Shown here: in pieces, positions 1-9,870 of the stretch
Numbering within the stretch: the first letter of the stretch is position 1
Layout: every line of letters begins with the position of its first letter
DNA from: a virus
Length of the DNA stretch: 30,122 nucleotides
IMG/VR virus record: IMGVR_UViG_3300021502_000005
Location: 1 to 30,122 of that record
Direction: 5' to 3' (one strand)
Program-made: the position numbers and the translations under genes
Notes under the pieces: model-generated
Databases searched by the model: none
What the model was told of the DNA's origin: nothing
The model's input: only the letters and a program-made list of their open reading frames with translations

Positions 1-3000
1 TTTTGATAATGAAACTCCTAACTCGCCGCTTATAGCTGCCGGTGCACCCATCGCCATATTGGTTAAATTGATTGAAGCGGAAGAAATTTTAAAACCTAAA
101 TACTTTAAAACTGTTAATGATTTTAAGTTGGCGATCACATTGTCAGCAAATTCATTATTCCTAAGAATATCTTTTAATGAAGCTACCGCCTCTTTGTATT
201 CTTTTGGTTGTCTTGCAGCGTCCATGCTTCTTGCTTTTTTCGCTTTTTGGTAATCTTTATAGGTAGCTTTGTCATTGTCCTTTTTAAATTGATCCCATGT
301 CAAATCCGCACCGGTTAAAGCCTTCATTCCTTTAACAGCTATTTGTTGTTTAGCATGCCCTCCTGCTGCTGCTTCTGTTGCCATGGCAACAGCTTCAACA
401 AGGTCAGTCTCATATCCACGAACAACTTTATCGCCCACAGCATCAGACCTGCCTATCATTCTTGCTCTTGACCCATGCCCCTTTAATGCAGCTTCATATT
501 GCTTCATAAACATATCGGCAAAAACAGCGTCAAAATCTTCGTTGGCGTTTACCTGCTCAAGCACTTTATTAATCACTTTTTCCTGCGCTAAAAGAGGTGC
601 TAATTGCTGAAATAAATCTTCTGATAATTGCCCTGATTGTGTTACCTCTGTTTTGTATCCAGTACGGTTTAATTTTTCTTGATATTTTCGTGCAAAAGCC
701 TTTGTTTTGAAAAATTGCATTTCAGCCGGAAGCCCGGGTTTAGAACCAAAAACTTTCCACATACCTGATTTTCTGATACGTGGGAAATAATGTCCCTGAA
801 GGTTACCCATGCGAGCCATTGCAACTTTTAAGCTAATCTCTTTAACCTTACCATCAACAACAGTTTTTATTTTAGGGACTGGTTGTCCTGCAAGATTAGC
901 CATCTTTATAATATCCTGCATGCCTTTGGCATAATGCTTGTATAGATTCCGCATCATTGTACGGTAATTTATAAGAGCTTCCTTCCCTTCAGGTGTGAAC
1001 TTTGTCTGGTCTGCTTCTAAAAGGTGAGCGTGTCTCCATGCTGCATCTTCAGAAAACATTGATTCCACTACAACGCCTTTAGTGTTTATAATATCAAAAT
1101 CGTCATCGTTATTTTTTCTTACTTTAAAACTTATTCCACCTATATCACGTTTTACCAAATAATTATTAAGGCGTTTATACTCAAGTTTGTTTCTCTTTTT
1201 TAGTTGAGTTAATGGTTCAAATAAAGAGTTCCCTTCGTTGTCATTTCCTCTTAACTCGTTTTGCTTCATGTATTTATGTTCGCCAAGTTTTCTGAATACT
1301 CCGTACAACCTTTCGTATGCACCGCCGAGTCGTTTAGCATTATACATGGTCGTGCCAAGCAAATGTTCAATATGCGTGAGTTGTTTCCTTTCGTCCTTCG
1401 CAAGCTTACCCCAATTCTTTTTGTTGCCGAGAACCATGTCTGATACTTGCTGAAAGAGTTTATCTTCACCTGGTACAATATCATCTTTTTTGGTTTGGTA
1501 GTTGGCATCTGGTTCAGCCTCTTTGGTTTCAAACTGGATGTCTTCTTTAGCCTCTACGCTAAAACTCGTACCATCACCCTTTCGGATTATCCACTGGTCT
1601 TCCGGTATGCCTTGAGCTTCGTATGGGAATTGTTCACGGCGTTGTTCGGCTGTTAGTTTTGCACGATCTGAAGCGTCTCTGGATTCTATCTCACCCAAGA
1701 GAGATTTGTATAATTTATGACTTTTTTCTCGGATGCCTACGCCATGCTCACCTTCTATTTCTTGGTATGCAGCTGACAAAGAATTACGCTCGGACATTAA
1801 TTTATCATAAGCAGGAGTCCCTACAGCTTTTGTTAATTCTTTATTGAGAACGCCTATCTTATCCATTATGGCTTCTCTTTGTGCATAAAGCTTTTTCGCA
1901 AACATATTCGCGGAACCACCACGGGCAAAACCTTCAAGTCCCTGAATTGAATGTTGAACCTCATGCAAAAGGTATTTTTTCAGGTTCTTCCACTTAGGGG
2001 ACTTATTGTCTTTAGCCCACGAACCCAAGCTCAAAGTTTTATTTGTTTCATCGTAAAAAGCGACTGTATTTACACCAGATATGTTAAAGGTGGTATTCTT
2101 TAATTCAGGGTAAGCTTTATACAATTCCGGATGATCAAGCATGTTGCTTATTTTAGGGTATTGGTCTTCTCCAAACTCACCTCTTGCGGCAGCTAACCAT
2201 TGACTGGTCGGTTTGATCCTTACCCCGCTATCATCTATCTCGAATTTCCAAGCGCCTTCTTTAGATTTGAGCCAACCGGTATCACGCCATACTTTCTTTT
2301 TGTCAACGCCTTCAGCAAGCATCTTCTGCGCATCGGCTAAAGCCCCTTTGTCGGCTCCTATGGCTTTTTCGCCTGCCATTTCAAACAACGGCATACCCTC
2401 AGAAAGAGCAGCTTGCCGTAACTGTGGCGTTATGGTGAAGGATTGGTTAGTTATTGATTGTTGTATCCGTTCAAGTTTGCCCCCAAACAGTTCAGCGACA
2501 CCGGCGCTTCCCCTCGCAATAGCATCGCTAAAAGATGTCCCTGCCTCCATTTCTTTCTGTAACGATCTCAATCCTCTTTCTATCTGCGCCCTATTAACAG
2601 CAAACATTTGACGCTCTCCGGTTATAGGACTTTCAAAGATATCTGGAACGCCTTTTCGGGCAACAGTAAGAGCTTTTTTCACATCTTCTATCGTATAGGT
2701 AGCGCCAACATATTTTGGCTTTGATTGCCAGCCTGTCGTATTTATTTCAACCGTTCCTGTTTTCGCACCCCATTTCTTACCAAATTTCTTTAGGAATTGG
2801 GGTATCATTTTATCATACAAATTAAATGCCCATTCACCGCCTACCTTTGAATCAAGATCAGTTAAAGAACGTAACCTATTAACAGGTTTTATTGCCATCA
2901 GCCTTTCCGCAAGCTCTTTTCCGATATGTTGATCTAAGTCTTCTGGCATTATCCCTGTTTGCTTAATAGCTTCGTTGCCGTCAAGGTCATACCCCACCAA

Positions 3001-6000
3001 ATTAGACCCAGAATAATGAACTTCGCTTAAATACTTACTCAAATCATACCGATCAGCAGTTTGCTGACCCGAAATCCAACTTGCCTTGTCAAAGCCTTGC
3101 TCGGCTGCCATGCGAATGAGCCTTTTCAACCCTATCTCAATCGCATTTTTTTGAGCAAAAAGTGGCATCCCTTTTTGTTGTCCCGGTAATGGTTTTTGAA
3201 TTTCTTCAAGAAATAAAATTTTATCACCGTTTGCGGCAACCCTTTCATTTATACGCATCCGTACTATTGGATTTTTTACATCCGAATATTCAGAATGCCC
3301 ATCTTCCCACGAATAGTTTTTAGCACTTGGCATAGTAACGAAAAACTCACGGTAGTTTTCTTTTTCGCCTTCGAGTTGGTATTCAGAGAATTTGGTGTTG
3401 CCAACAACACCACTATTTTCAACGGCTCCATCAATATCCCACTCATCGATCTCGTCTTGCGTCGCAAAAGGTAAATTATCCCACTCCAAAGGTTTGTCTA
3501 TTTCTAATCCATTTTCCTCTGCAAGATCTTCGTCTGGAAAAATAATTCCTCCTGCTTCAAATTTTGCCTTATTATGAAAAAACTGGTATCCGCCTGTATC
3601 ATCCCATGCTATCCTCCATGTTGTTAGCGTATCTGTGTCTTTCTCAACCTCTTCAACAACAACCTGATTTTCTTTAAGCAGTTCAACAAGTTCATCCCGA
3701 CCAACACTCTTCTTACCTTCAAGCATTTCTTCGATATTCATCCATTCAAGTTCAGCAGCTTTGACCCCAGGTTGCTTTTTGAGCCAGTTCATTACAGAAG
3801 AAGCTTGCATCTTAGCAGGCATTTTTGTTTCTACTGTTTTTATTACCTGTGAATAGAATCTGGCTGCAGTTTGTTCAAAAGCCATAGCCGGAACAGCACC
3901 CCCAACTCGACCAGCAATTTTCTGTTCTGCAATCTTCCCAGTTTCCATTTTACGGGCAACGCCTCTACTGGTAGTAACCATAAGATTAACCATAGCATCA
4001 AAGAAGTCTCCAATCTTTTGCAGAATACGTCCTATGCGTGTATCACGTGCATATGCTCGGCTTTTTGCAGCGTCGCCTATAAAAGATGCCTCCATTTCTT
4101 CGGTAACGTCTCCCTTTATCCCACTGCGCCTGATAGCTCTTTTGATTGCCCTAACATCGCCTTCTGACACAACACCAAAGCTCTTGAATAAATGCCATTG
4201 TTCATGTGCAACGGAGCCTATGTCAGCTTTTACCCCAGCACCGCCAGTTTTAAACCAGATTTGTTTAGGCTCCGGTAAGAATGCGCCTGTTCTTATTCGT
4301 TCATCTGTAAGGCCGATCCGGTCATTGATTGAATCCATTTCAAGGATCGTATGTTTTGGGAAGCCTTTAAATTTAAACCACAGGTTCCCTTGCTTGTCTT
4401 GACCTGTTGTAACGTTTTCCATTTTGGCAAAAGTTTCGCTTATATCTTTTGATGTTAAGGGAATGGCTTTGGCTTTGCCGGCCTCAAAATAAATAGCCCC
4501 TCCAGTAACAGGCATGGAACCTTGCTCATGCAATGACTGACCGCCCTGAATCACGTCTAAAAGCTTCATACCGGCAGCATTCGCAAACTTTTGAAGATTC
4601 GCAGCATTTATTTTTGGCAAGGTAGTATCAGGCTCAAAAGCAACTATCGTAACAGCGTTCGCACCTTCAGCTTGTTTTAAAATCCTCTTAGCTGCTATCC
4701 CTCGAAGCTTATCATAATTCTCAACTCGCATTACCCCGGTAACAGCGTGTTTGTTATCTAAGAAAAGTAGCCCCCCTTGCGGAAGCAACTCTTCACCTAT
4801 TCTAAGTATTTGTCCCGGACTTGCTATAACTGGTAAATTTTCGCCTTTTGTTTTAAACATCCTGACAAACATCGGTACTCGAACTGTAGCTTTCCCTGTT
4901 TTCGGAAGCGGATAAGCTTTTAAATCAATACTGGATACATATTCACCCTTTCCAACAGCAATTATTTCAGGAGCCGTAATTTTTGTTCCGGCCAGAAGAG
5001 ATAAAAGTTGTTCAGAAACATTTTTGTCCCCTTGTGATAGCACTGCGTTTCCACTTGGATGATTGTGGACTAAAATTATTTCCCTTACGCCTTTAGTATT
5101 CATCGCCTGCCCGGCGATGATTCCCACTTGTGCCGGTGCAGCCGCAGTAGTGCCGACACTGAATCTATGCGCTCCTAATATTTTCCCTTCTTCACCCAAA
5201 AGTAACGCAACAAGCCTTTCTTGTGGGAATTTCGATAAATTATAATCAGCGAATGCGGCCGCATCACCTGAATTTTTTATATGGGATGTATGAGATAAAT
5301 ACCTTCGCCTGGCGTTGGATACGACTTTCGGCCATTTTGGTTTACCCATTTTGCCTTTGGGAGGTGCAACCCTTCCGGTTGGCTCGGATATCTCACCAGC
5401 CTTTTTTTCGGTTTCTTTTTCATATGTGGCTCCTACTTGCTTTTTTATTTCTGCAACAACATCCGGATACGCTGCCCAATTATCAAATCTTTGGATCTTT
5501 GTATCGAGTTCTCTCACTTTATTATTGATAGCCTGTACATCACCCGGGTTAATGCCATATTTATCAAGAAGCTCTTTGTGTTTTACTTTATCTAACTTGC
5601 TGACAGACTTTAGTAATGCCCGCTCTTGCTTTAACTCTGAACCCATACTGGTCGCGGCCCCGGCCATTTTGTCAGCTTCGATTTGCCAGTTTTCATTTTC
5701 TCCAAATAGGTTCGCTTGTCCGCTTGTAGCTTTTGGCACTATCGTTTTAACCGCCTGGAGGTAGTTACCCACTTCATCAGCAGTGTGTTGGTCAGCGTAT
5801 TTCATGCCTACATTTTGCAACTCATTATTGTTCGGCACGGCTTTGGCTATTGCTATGGCTTTCTTCCCGTTGATATCTCCGTTTCTATATGCGTAATAGA
5901 GGTCATTTCCGGCATTTGTTCCAATAGTGAACCCATCTTGCCCTTTAACCCTTGATAAAAGCCCTCGGCTGGATGCTTGCTCTTCTGTGGTTTCTGTTCC

Positions 6001-8880
6001 TCTGAAATATGCGGCATAATCTCTCACGCTCCCTTGCTCGTCTCTTATGTTTGATTCAGCATCAAAAATAGCTGCTTGCTCGGCTGTGAACCCTTCAGAT
6101 TCTTTCAGCACTTGCGCCGGGATTGTTTCTTCGCCTTGCCTTTGTGCAAGATCAAACCTGTGCCGGCCAGTGATTAATTCTAAATCACCATTTTCTCTTT
6201 CCCATAAAACTACAGGTGGTGTCCCTACTCTTTCGTACTCACCCTCTATTGGGGTTACGACACCTTTTGCGTCAGCACCTTCCTTGAATTGCGGAACATC
6301 TTTTGATAGTTTTATTTGTTCAATAGGGATTTCTTTTGTTGCAATATCTTTTATTTTTTCAGATGTTTTCTGCTGGCTTGGTTTTATTTTTGTTAACTCT
6401 GGGTAATCGAGATGTGATTTTATTTTACCTTCATTAATAGCTTGCTTAACAGATTGTTTGTGAGTTTGAATAATTGATGGATTCAAAATTACAACTTGAG
6501 GCTCACTCGTCCCAATATCTTTTTTAATGTCAAAGCCATCGACTCCAATATCTATAAACTTTTGTTTCGCATCGTTTGCCTGTTTAAAATAATCTTGATA
6601 AGATGGGTCTTCTATAGGAATATCATAAGCGTCAAACCATGTAGCTTGTTCCGCATCTTCGAAATCCTTAAACCCTGCTTTTTGCGCTATTTTGTCTGCA
6701 TCTTCCTCTGAATTTATTTCCACAACATTGGCATCTTTTTTAATAATCACAGGAACACTTTTATCATACCCGACAGCCCTCGCTTTTTTTGCCCAGTCTT
6801 TGTCTAACCAATGTTTATCCTTTCCAGCGTTCGATAAATAAATATTATTGGGTCCGAGTTGGCCATAAGAATATTTTCGGTGTTCTAATGGCGCATCTGC
6901 CCGAAAACCCTCTCCCTCTATTTTAAGCAATGACTTTTCATCTGTTCCATGATGGTATTTTGATATTTTATTAAATTCATCTTTTCCCATTTCCCAAGGT
7001 TCTATTGCCTCCGTACCCTCAACCGCCCATTCGGGAACAACTCCTTTAAATCCTGGAGGCTTTCCCCCTCGTGCTGCCCGATCCCCTGAAATTTCACGTT
7101 CAGTCTTGCTTTTTCTAAAGGCTTCGTTATATAACTGTGCCTTGACTTTTCCGTCCATTGACTCTTGTATTTTACCCTCTTCCTTTAATGCAACGGCCTT
7201 GGCATCCTGATCATCCATAAGCTTCTGAAGTTTAGGCGCTTGTTCAAGTGTTGCTTGCTTCCCAAAGGCTATGGCCTCTTCTGACTTTTTAAATTCCGGT
7301 ATTTTGGATATCGGGGTAATAGACTTTTCGGTTTCGGTTCGCACAGCTTCTACATCTGCATCAGTCGGCTCTACCTTTAAGCTTGCTTTCTTTATATATT
7401 TATTAAGATAGTCCGCATTATTTTCAGCGTCTAACGGATCTTTCTCAAACTGGTTTTCATTTTCCGTTAAATCTGTTTCCTTCTCAACAAACATGCCCCG
7501 GACTTGTTCGGCCAGTTTTGTATCTTGCTCGGCCACTCTTTCGATAACCGGCTCCATCATTTCGGAAGTTAAATCACCGGTTTCAATAGCTTTAGCCAGC
7601 CTCCCGGATTTGATATCATCTTTTATTTGGTTGGTTTCATTAGAAGGCACTTGCGCAACGATATTATCTGGCAAGAACTGCTCCTGATCGCCATCCCCCA
7701 ACAAAGGCTCCCCCATTTCTTTTATTTTGGCAAGAGACTTTCCTACTGCAACTTCCCCTGCACTTTGCGGGATAGACATCATGGATTCCATTACTGCATC
7801 CGTTAAGCTTGCATCAAGCCCGGCTGCTACAGAGCCGCCATATTCTCCCGTTCCCTCTCCTATCATATCAAGGCCAACGGCTGTACCGTGCAACCCTGCG
7901 CTTTTAAACCCTTTAGGCATAGCTTTAGACGCTGCTTTTATTCCAGCTTTCTGAACTGAACTGGCGAAGGCTTTGTCTGACAGAAATGCTGCTTTTACAG
8001 CGACATCATCAAGAGGGTTAATGCCTTTGGCTTTTAATGCACTTGAGATTGCTGCCTGAGATGCTTTATTCGCTGCCTTATAAAAAGGAGAGAATATTAA
8101 CCGTGTTGCGCCCATTGTGGCGACATCAACACCGGTTATAACCCCGCCTTTTATGGCCCCTTTTTCTAAAACGTCCTCTCTGCCGTATTCCCCTTTTGCA
8201 AATTGCTCTTGAGCTATCCCACCGGTTTCTATAGCTATATTCCCAAACAATAAGCCTACTATTCCGCCAGCCATTGCCACTATAGGGTTTCCGGCAGATA
8301 GAGCAGCCCCTATTTTAGCCCCTGTAAACATACTCCCGAGGATAACGCCTGAATTAGGAAGTTGAGCCGCGACTTCATGTATAGCCCCTTTCGGGTTCTC
8401 CCATGCTGCACCGGCAACGTTCGCAATAGCCTGCATTACAGAATCATCCCCAGCTTCTTCCTTCCGTGTCTGAAGATTTTGCATAAAAGCTTGCTGTGCT
8501 TGTGTCTTTGGAATTTGTGCTGCTGATAGTGAAACCTGTTCGGCTTCTCTTGGGTCGTCTGTCGCTACATTCCATGCAGTCCTAAGACTTGCGCCTGTTT
8601 GCTTGACACCACCGACCAAGGCGCTGCTTATGCCGGTTTTTTGTAATGCTTTCCGCCCCTCTTCGATATAATCGTTGTCCGTCATGCCTTCAAAATATCG
8701 TTCAGGCCGGAACAAAGAGCTACTTTTTATCTTGTTTTCAACCGCACGATGACCGGCCTCCAAAAATTGCTGGTTTGGATTAACGGCAGCAGGAGCAGCA
8801 GAAACGGCAGGTGCTACAGGTGTTAAATTTTGTTGTTCCAGTTTTGATTTTGGCTTTATTTCGTAGTCTAATAATCCCAT
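1..8880 (-). CDS. Giant polyvalent internal virion/ejection protein (C-terminus beyond window)
   Basis: A single frame stays open for all 2,960 codons from ATG at 8880 to base 1 and continues past the edge. Visible in order: a Gly/Ala-rich hydrophobic stretch (about residues 173-225); an ADP-ribosyltransferase-like domain (about 640-805, Y642, HGT at 644-646, late E793); a ParB-like domain (about 851-1000, GRHRF at 905-909); a RadC/JAB domain (about 1190-1320) with H1272, H1274, P1275, S1276, G1277, S1282, D1285; zincin 1 (H1559-E-Q-W-H1563, later E1597); a conserved phage domain with WISGQQTADRYDLSK from W1935; zincin 2 (H2306-E-V-Q-H2310, later E2397/E2399); and a helical region with HYFPRIR near 2690. 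This mix is typical of the 'polyvalent proteins' described for phages and conjugative elements, which are thought to enter the cell with the DNA and protect it. The start has a weak ribosome site two bases after the upstream stop, suggesting translational coupling. Activities of individual domains are inferred from motifs. Confidence 0.9.
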   Translation of the reverse strand, partial: MGLLDYEIKPKSKLEQQNLTPVAPAVSAAPAAVNPNQQFLEAGHRAVENKIKSSSLFRPERYFEGMTDNDYIEEGRKALQKTGISSALVGGVKQTGASLRTAWNVATDDPREAEQVSLSAAQIPKTQAQQAFMQNLQTRKEEAGDDSVMQAIANVAGAAWENPKGAIHEVAAQLPNSGVILGSMFTGAKIGAALSAGNPIVAMAGGIVGLLFGNIAIETGGIAQEQFAKGEYGREDVLEKGAIKGGVITGVDVATMGATRLIFSPFYKAANKASQAAISSALKAKGINPLDDVAVKAAFLSDKAFASSVQKAGIKAASKAMPKGFKSAGLHGTAVGLDMIGEGTGEYGGSVAAGLDASLTDAVMESMMSIPQSAGEVAVGKSLAKIKEMGEPLLGDGDQEQFLPDNIVAQVPSNETNQIKDDIKSGRLAKAIETGDLTSEMMEPVIERVAEQDTKLAEQVRGMFVEKETDLTENENQFEKDPLDAENNADYLNKYIKKASLKVEPTDADVEAVRTETEKSITPISKIPEFKKSEEAIAFGKQATLEQAPKLQKLMDDQDAKAVALKEEGKIQESMDGKVKAQLYNEAFRKSKTEREISGDRAARGGKPPGFKGVVPEWAVEGTEAIEPWEMGKDEFNKISKYHHGTDEKSLLKIEGEGFRADAPLEHRKYSYGQLGPNNIYLSNAGKDKHWLDKDWAKKARAVGYDKSVPVIIKKDANVVEINSEEDADKIAQKAGFKDFEDAEQATWFDAYDIPIEDPSYQDYFKQANDAKQKFIDIGVDGFDIKKDIGTSEPQVVILNPSIIQTHKQSVKQAINEGKIKSHLDYPELTKIKPSQQKTSEKIKDIATKEIPIEQIKLSKDVPQFKEGADAKGVVTPIEGEYERVGTPPVVLWERENGDLELITGRHRFDLAQRQGEETIPAQVLKESEGFTAEQAAIFDAESNIRDEQGSVRDYAAYFRGTETTEEQASSRGLLSRVKGQDGFTIGTNAGNDLYYAYRNGDINGKKAIAIAKAVPNNNELQNVGMKYADQHTADEVGNYLQAVKTIVPKATSGQANLFGENENWQIEADKMAGAATSMGSELKQERALLKSVSKLDKVKHKELLDKYGINPGDVQAINNKVRELDTKIQRFDNWAAYPDVVAEIKKQVGATYEKETEKKAGEISEPTGRVAPPKGKMGKPKWPKVVSNARRRYLSHTSHIKNSGDAAAFADYNLSKFPQERLVALLLGEEGKILGAHRFSVGTTAAAPAQVGIIAGQAMNTKGVREIILVHNHPSGNAVLSQGDKNVSEQLLSLLAGTKITAPEIIAVGKGEYVSSIDLKAYPLPKTGKATVRVPMFVRMFKTKGENLPVIASPGQILRIGEELLPQGGLLFLDNKHAVTGVMRVENYDKLRGIAAKRILKQAEGANAVTIVAFEPDTTLPKINAANLQKFANAAGMKLLDVIQGGQSLHEQGSMPVTGGAIYFEAGKAKAIPLTSKDISETFAKMENVTTGQDKQGNLWFKFKGFPKHTILEMDSINDRIGLTDERIRTGAFLPEPKQIWFKTGGAGVKADIGSVAHEQWHLFKSFGVVSEGDVRAIKRAIRRSGIKGDVTEEMEASFIGDAAKSRAYARDTRIGRILQKIGDFFDAMVNLMVTTSRGVARKMETGKIAEQKIAGRVGGAVPAMAFEQTAARFYSQVIKTVETKMPAKMQASSVMNWLKKQPGVKAAELEWMNIEEMLEGKKSVGRDELVELLKENQVVVEEVEKDTDTLTTWRIAWDDTGGYQFFHNKAKFEAGGIIFPDEDLAEENGLEIDKPLEWDNLPFATQDEIDEWDIDGAVENSGVVGNTKFSEYQLEGEKENYREFFVTMPSAKNYSWEDGHSEYSDVKNPIVRMRINERVAANGDKILFLEEIQKPLPGQQKGMPLFAQKNAIEIGLKRLIRMAAEQGFDKASWISGQQTADRYDLSKYLSEVHYSGSNLVGYDLDGNEAIKQTGIMPEDLDQHIGKELAERLMAIKPVNRLRSLTDLDSKVGGEWAFNLYDKMIPQFLKKFGKKWGAKTGTVEINTTGWQSKPKYVGATYTIEDVKKALTVARKGVPDIFESPITGERQMFAVNRAQIERGLRSLQKEMEAGTSFSDAIARGSAGVAELFGGKLERIQQSITNQSFTITPQLRQAALSEGMPLFEMAGEKAIGADKGALADAQKMLAEGVDKKKVWRDTGWLKSKEGAWKFEIDDSGVRIKPTSQWLAAARGEFGEDQYPKISNMLDHPELYKAYPELKNTTFNISGVNTVAFYDETNKTLSLGSWAKDNKSPKWKNLKKYLLHEVQHSIQGLEGFARGGSANMFAKKLYAQREAIMDKIGVLNKELTKAVGTPAYDKLMSERNSLSAAYQEIEGEHGVGIREKSHKLYKSLLGEIESRDASDRAKLTAEQRREQFPYEAQGIPEDQWIIRKGDGTSFSVEAKEDIQFETKEAEPDANYQTKKDDIVPGEDKLFQQVSDMVLGNKKNWGKLAKDERKQLTHIEHLLGTTMYNAKRLGGAYERLYGVFRKLGEHKYMKQNELRGNDNEGNSLFEPLTQLKKRNKLEYKRLNNYLVKRDIGGISFKVRKNNDDDFDIINTKGVVVESMFSEDAAWRHAHLLEADQTKFTPEGKEALINYRTMMRNLYKHYAKGMQDIIKMANLAGQPVPKIKTVVDGKVKEISLKVAMARMGNLQGHYFPRIRKSGMWKVFGSKPGLPAEMQFFKTKAFARKYQEKLNRTGYKTEVTQSGQLSEDLFQQLAPLLAQEKVINKVLEQVNANEDFDAVFADMFMKQYEAALKGHGSRARMIGRSDAVGDKVVRGYETDLVEAVAMATEAAAGGHAKQQIAVKGMKALTGADLTWDQFKKDNDKATYKDYQKAKKARSMDAARQPKEYKEAVASLKDILRNNEFADNVIANLKSLTVLKYLGFKISSASINLTNMAMGAPAAISGELGVSLSK

Positions 8881-8882
8881 AA

Positions 8883-9869
8883 TTATCTACCCAGTCGCTC
8901 TCTTGACTCACGTTGTCCGGCCAATGCCCTACCGACTAAATCAGTGTATGTTCTCCATCCTTTTTTGGCTGCACCGCTGTACAGCCTTCCAGTCGCCTTC
9001 CAATTTTCAGTACCAAGACCATATTTACTAAGAGACCTACCCATTCGCTGAAAACCTTGTTGCGGGGTCGTCGCCGCCCAATCTTCCCATGAATGTCGTC
9101 TTGCGTTTGTAGGTGGTGCTATCGTTGCTGTAGGTGCGGCCATTTGGCTTGCCATCTGTGCCGGACGGTGAGCTTGCCACATTTCATCATCTGGCAGAAA
9201 CGGTTGGTTTGATGATTCTGCTGTTGCTGCTATCTGAGCCGCTCGCGGGGAAAAGTTTGCCCTTCCCATCATCTCTTGGGTAGCCATGCTTTCGGTGATC
9301 TTGCTATTTCCACCAAAATCGTACTGTTTCCCACCTTCCGTTATCACACGGCCTCTGCCTTGCAAGCTATCAGGTTGCGCCGTTGCTGCTGCTGAAGGCA
9401 TGGCCTCTTCTCCACTTGCATATCTTTCCATCCAATCGGCAATTTCAGCTTCTTGATTTTGTCGTATCTCTTCGCTGGCTAATGGCTCCCCTGTCTTTGG
9501 ATTAACCCATCCTCCCAATTCTGTTTTTTCTTCCCACGCTGGTTGCAACTTAGCATATATATCTCTTCGCATATTGGCTGTTTGCAAGGGAGTAAACCCG
9601 CCTGCGGCTTTGGCTTTTGTGCCTGTTGCCTTAGTATATCTTGATCCACCAGAAGTATCAACCCCGGTTTGCCCATATCTTTGTTGATATCGAGAACCTT
9701 CCCCCGCTTCCATCATGGCACGTCTTCTGGTTGCACCGGTTTGGCGACGTTCAGTCAAAGCCGTTTCGTGTCGTCTTTCCGTGGCAGCGATTTGGTCTTC
9801 TCTTTTCCGTGCCTTATCTCTCGCTCTTTTATATTCACTCGTCATTTCACCGGTTTGTTTTCTTGCCAT
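8883..9869 (-). CDS. Putative internal virion protein, basic N-terminus
   Basis: 328 residues, unrecognised by family. The first 60 residues are very rich in Arg, Lys and Glu (EYKRARDKARKRE, then RRHETALTERRQ) and probably helical. The middle is low in complexity and rich in Ala, Gln and Met. The C-terminus is again basic (GQRESRERLGR). There is no signal peptide or membrane segment. The start is clear, with AAAGGAG shortly before ATG. It sits between a 733-residue tail protein and the giant polyvalent protein, the place where short-tailed phages often keep internal or ejected proteins, so an internal virion role is likely but only from context. Confidence 0.8.
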   Translation of the reverse strand: MARKQTGEMTSEYKRARDKARKREDQIAATERRHETALTERRQTGATRRRAMMEAGEGSRYQQRYGQTGVDTSGGSRYTKATGTKAKAAGGFTPLQTANMRRDIYAKLQPAWEEKTELGGWVNPKTGEPLASEEIRQNQEAEIADWMERYASGEEAMPSAAATAQPDSLQGRGRVITEGGKQYDFGGNSKITESMATQEMMGRANFSPRAAQIAATAESSNQPFLPDDEMWQAHRPAQMASQMAAPTATIAPPTNARRHSWEDWAATTPQQGFQRMGRSLSKYGLGTENWKATGRLYSGAAKKGWRTYTDLVGRALAGQRESRERLGR

Positions 9870-9870
9870 T

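Noticed and set aside
2213-2611. 132-codon plus-strand frame
   Set aside because: Antisense to the polyvalent gene, Ser/Ala/Pro-rich as expected of a shadow frame.
4741-4800. Six-base G run in the polyvalent gene as a frameshift site
   Set aside because: Too short, and the frame remains open with clear domains on both sides.
5315-5764. 149-codon open frame on the plus strand
   Set aside because: It lies wholly opposite the giant polyvalent frame, has no convincing ribosome site, and its product is low in complexity with no domain. The opposite strand shows clear motifs (RadC/JAB).
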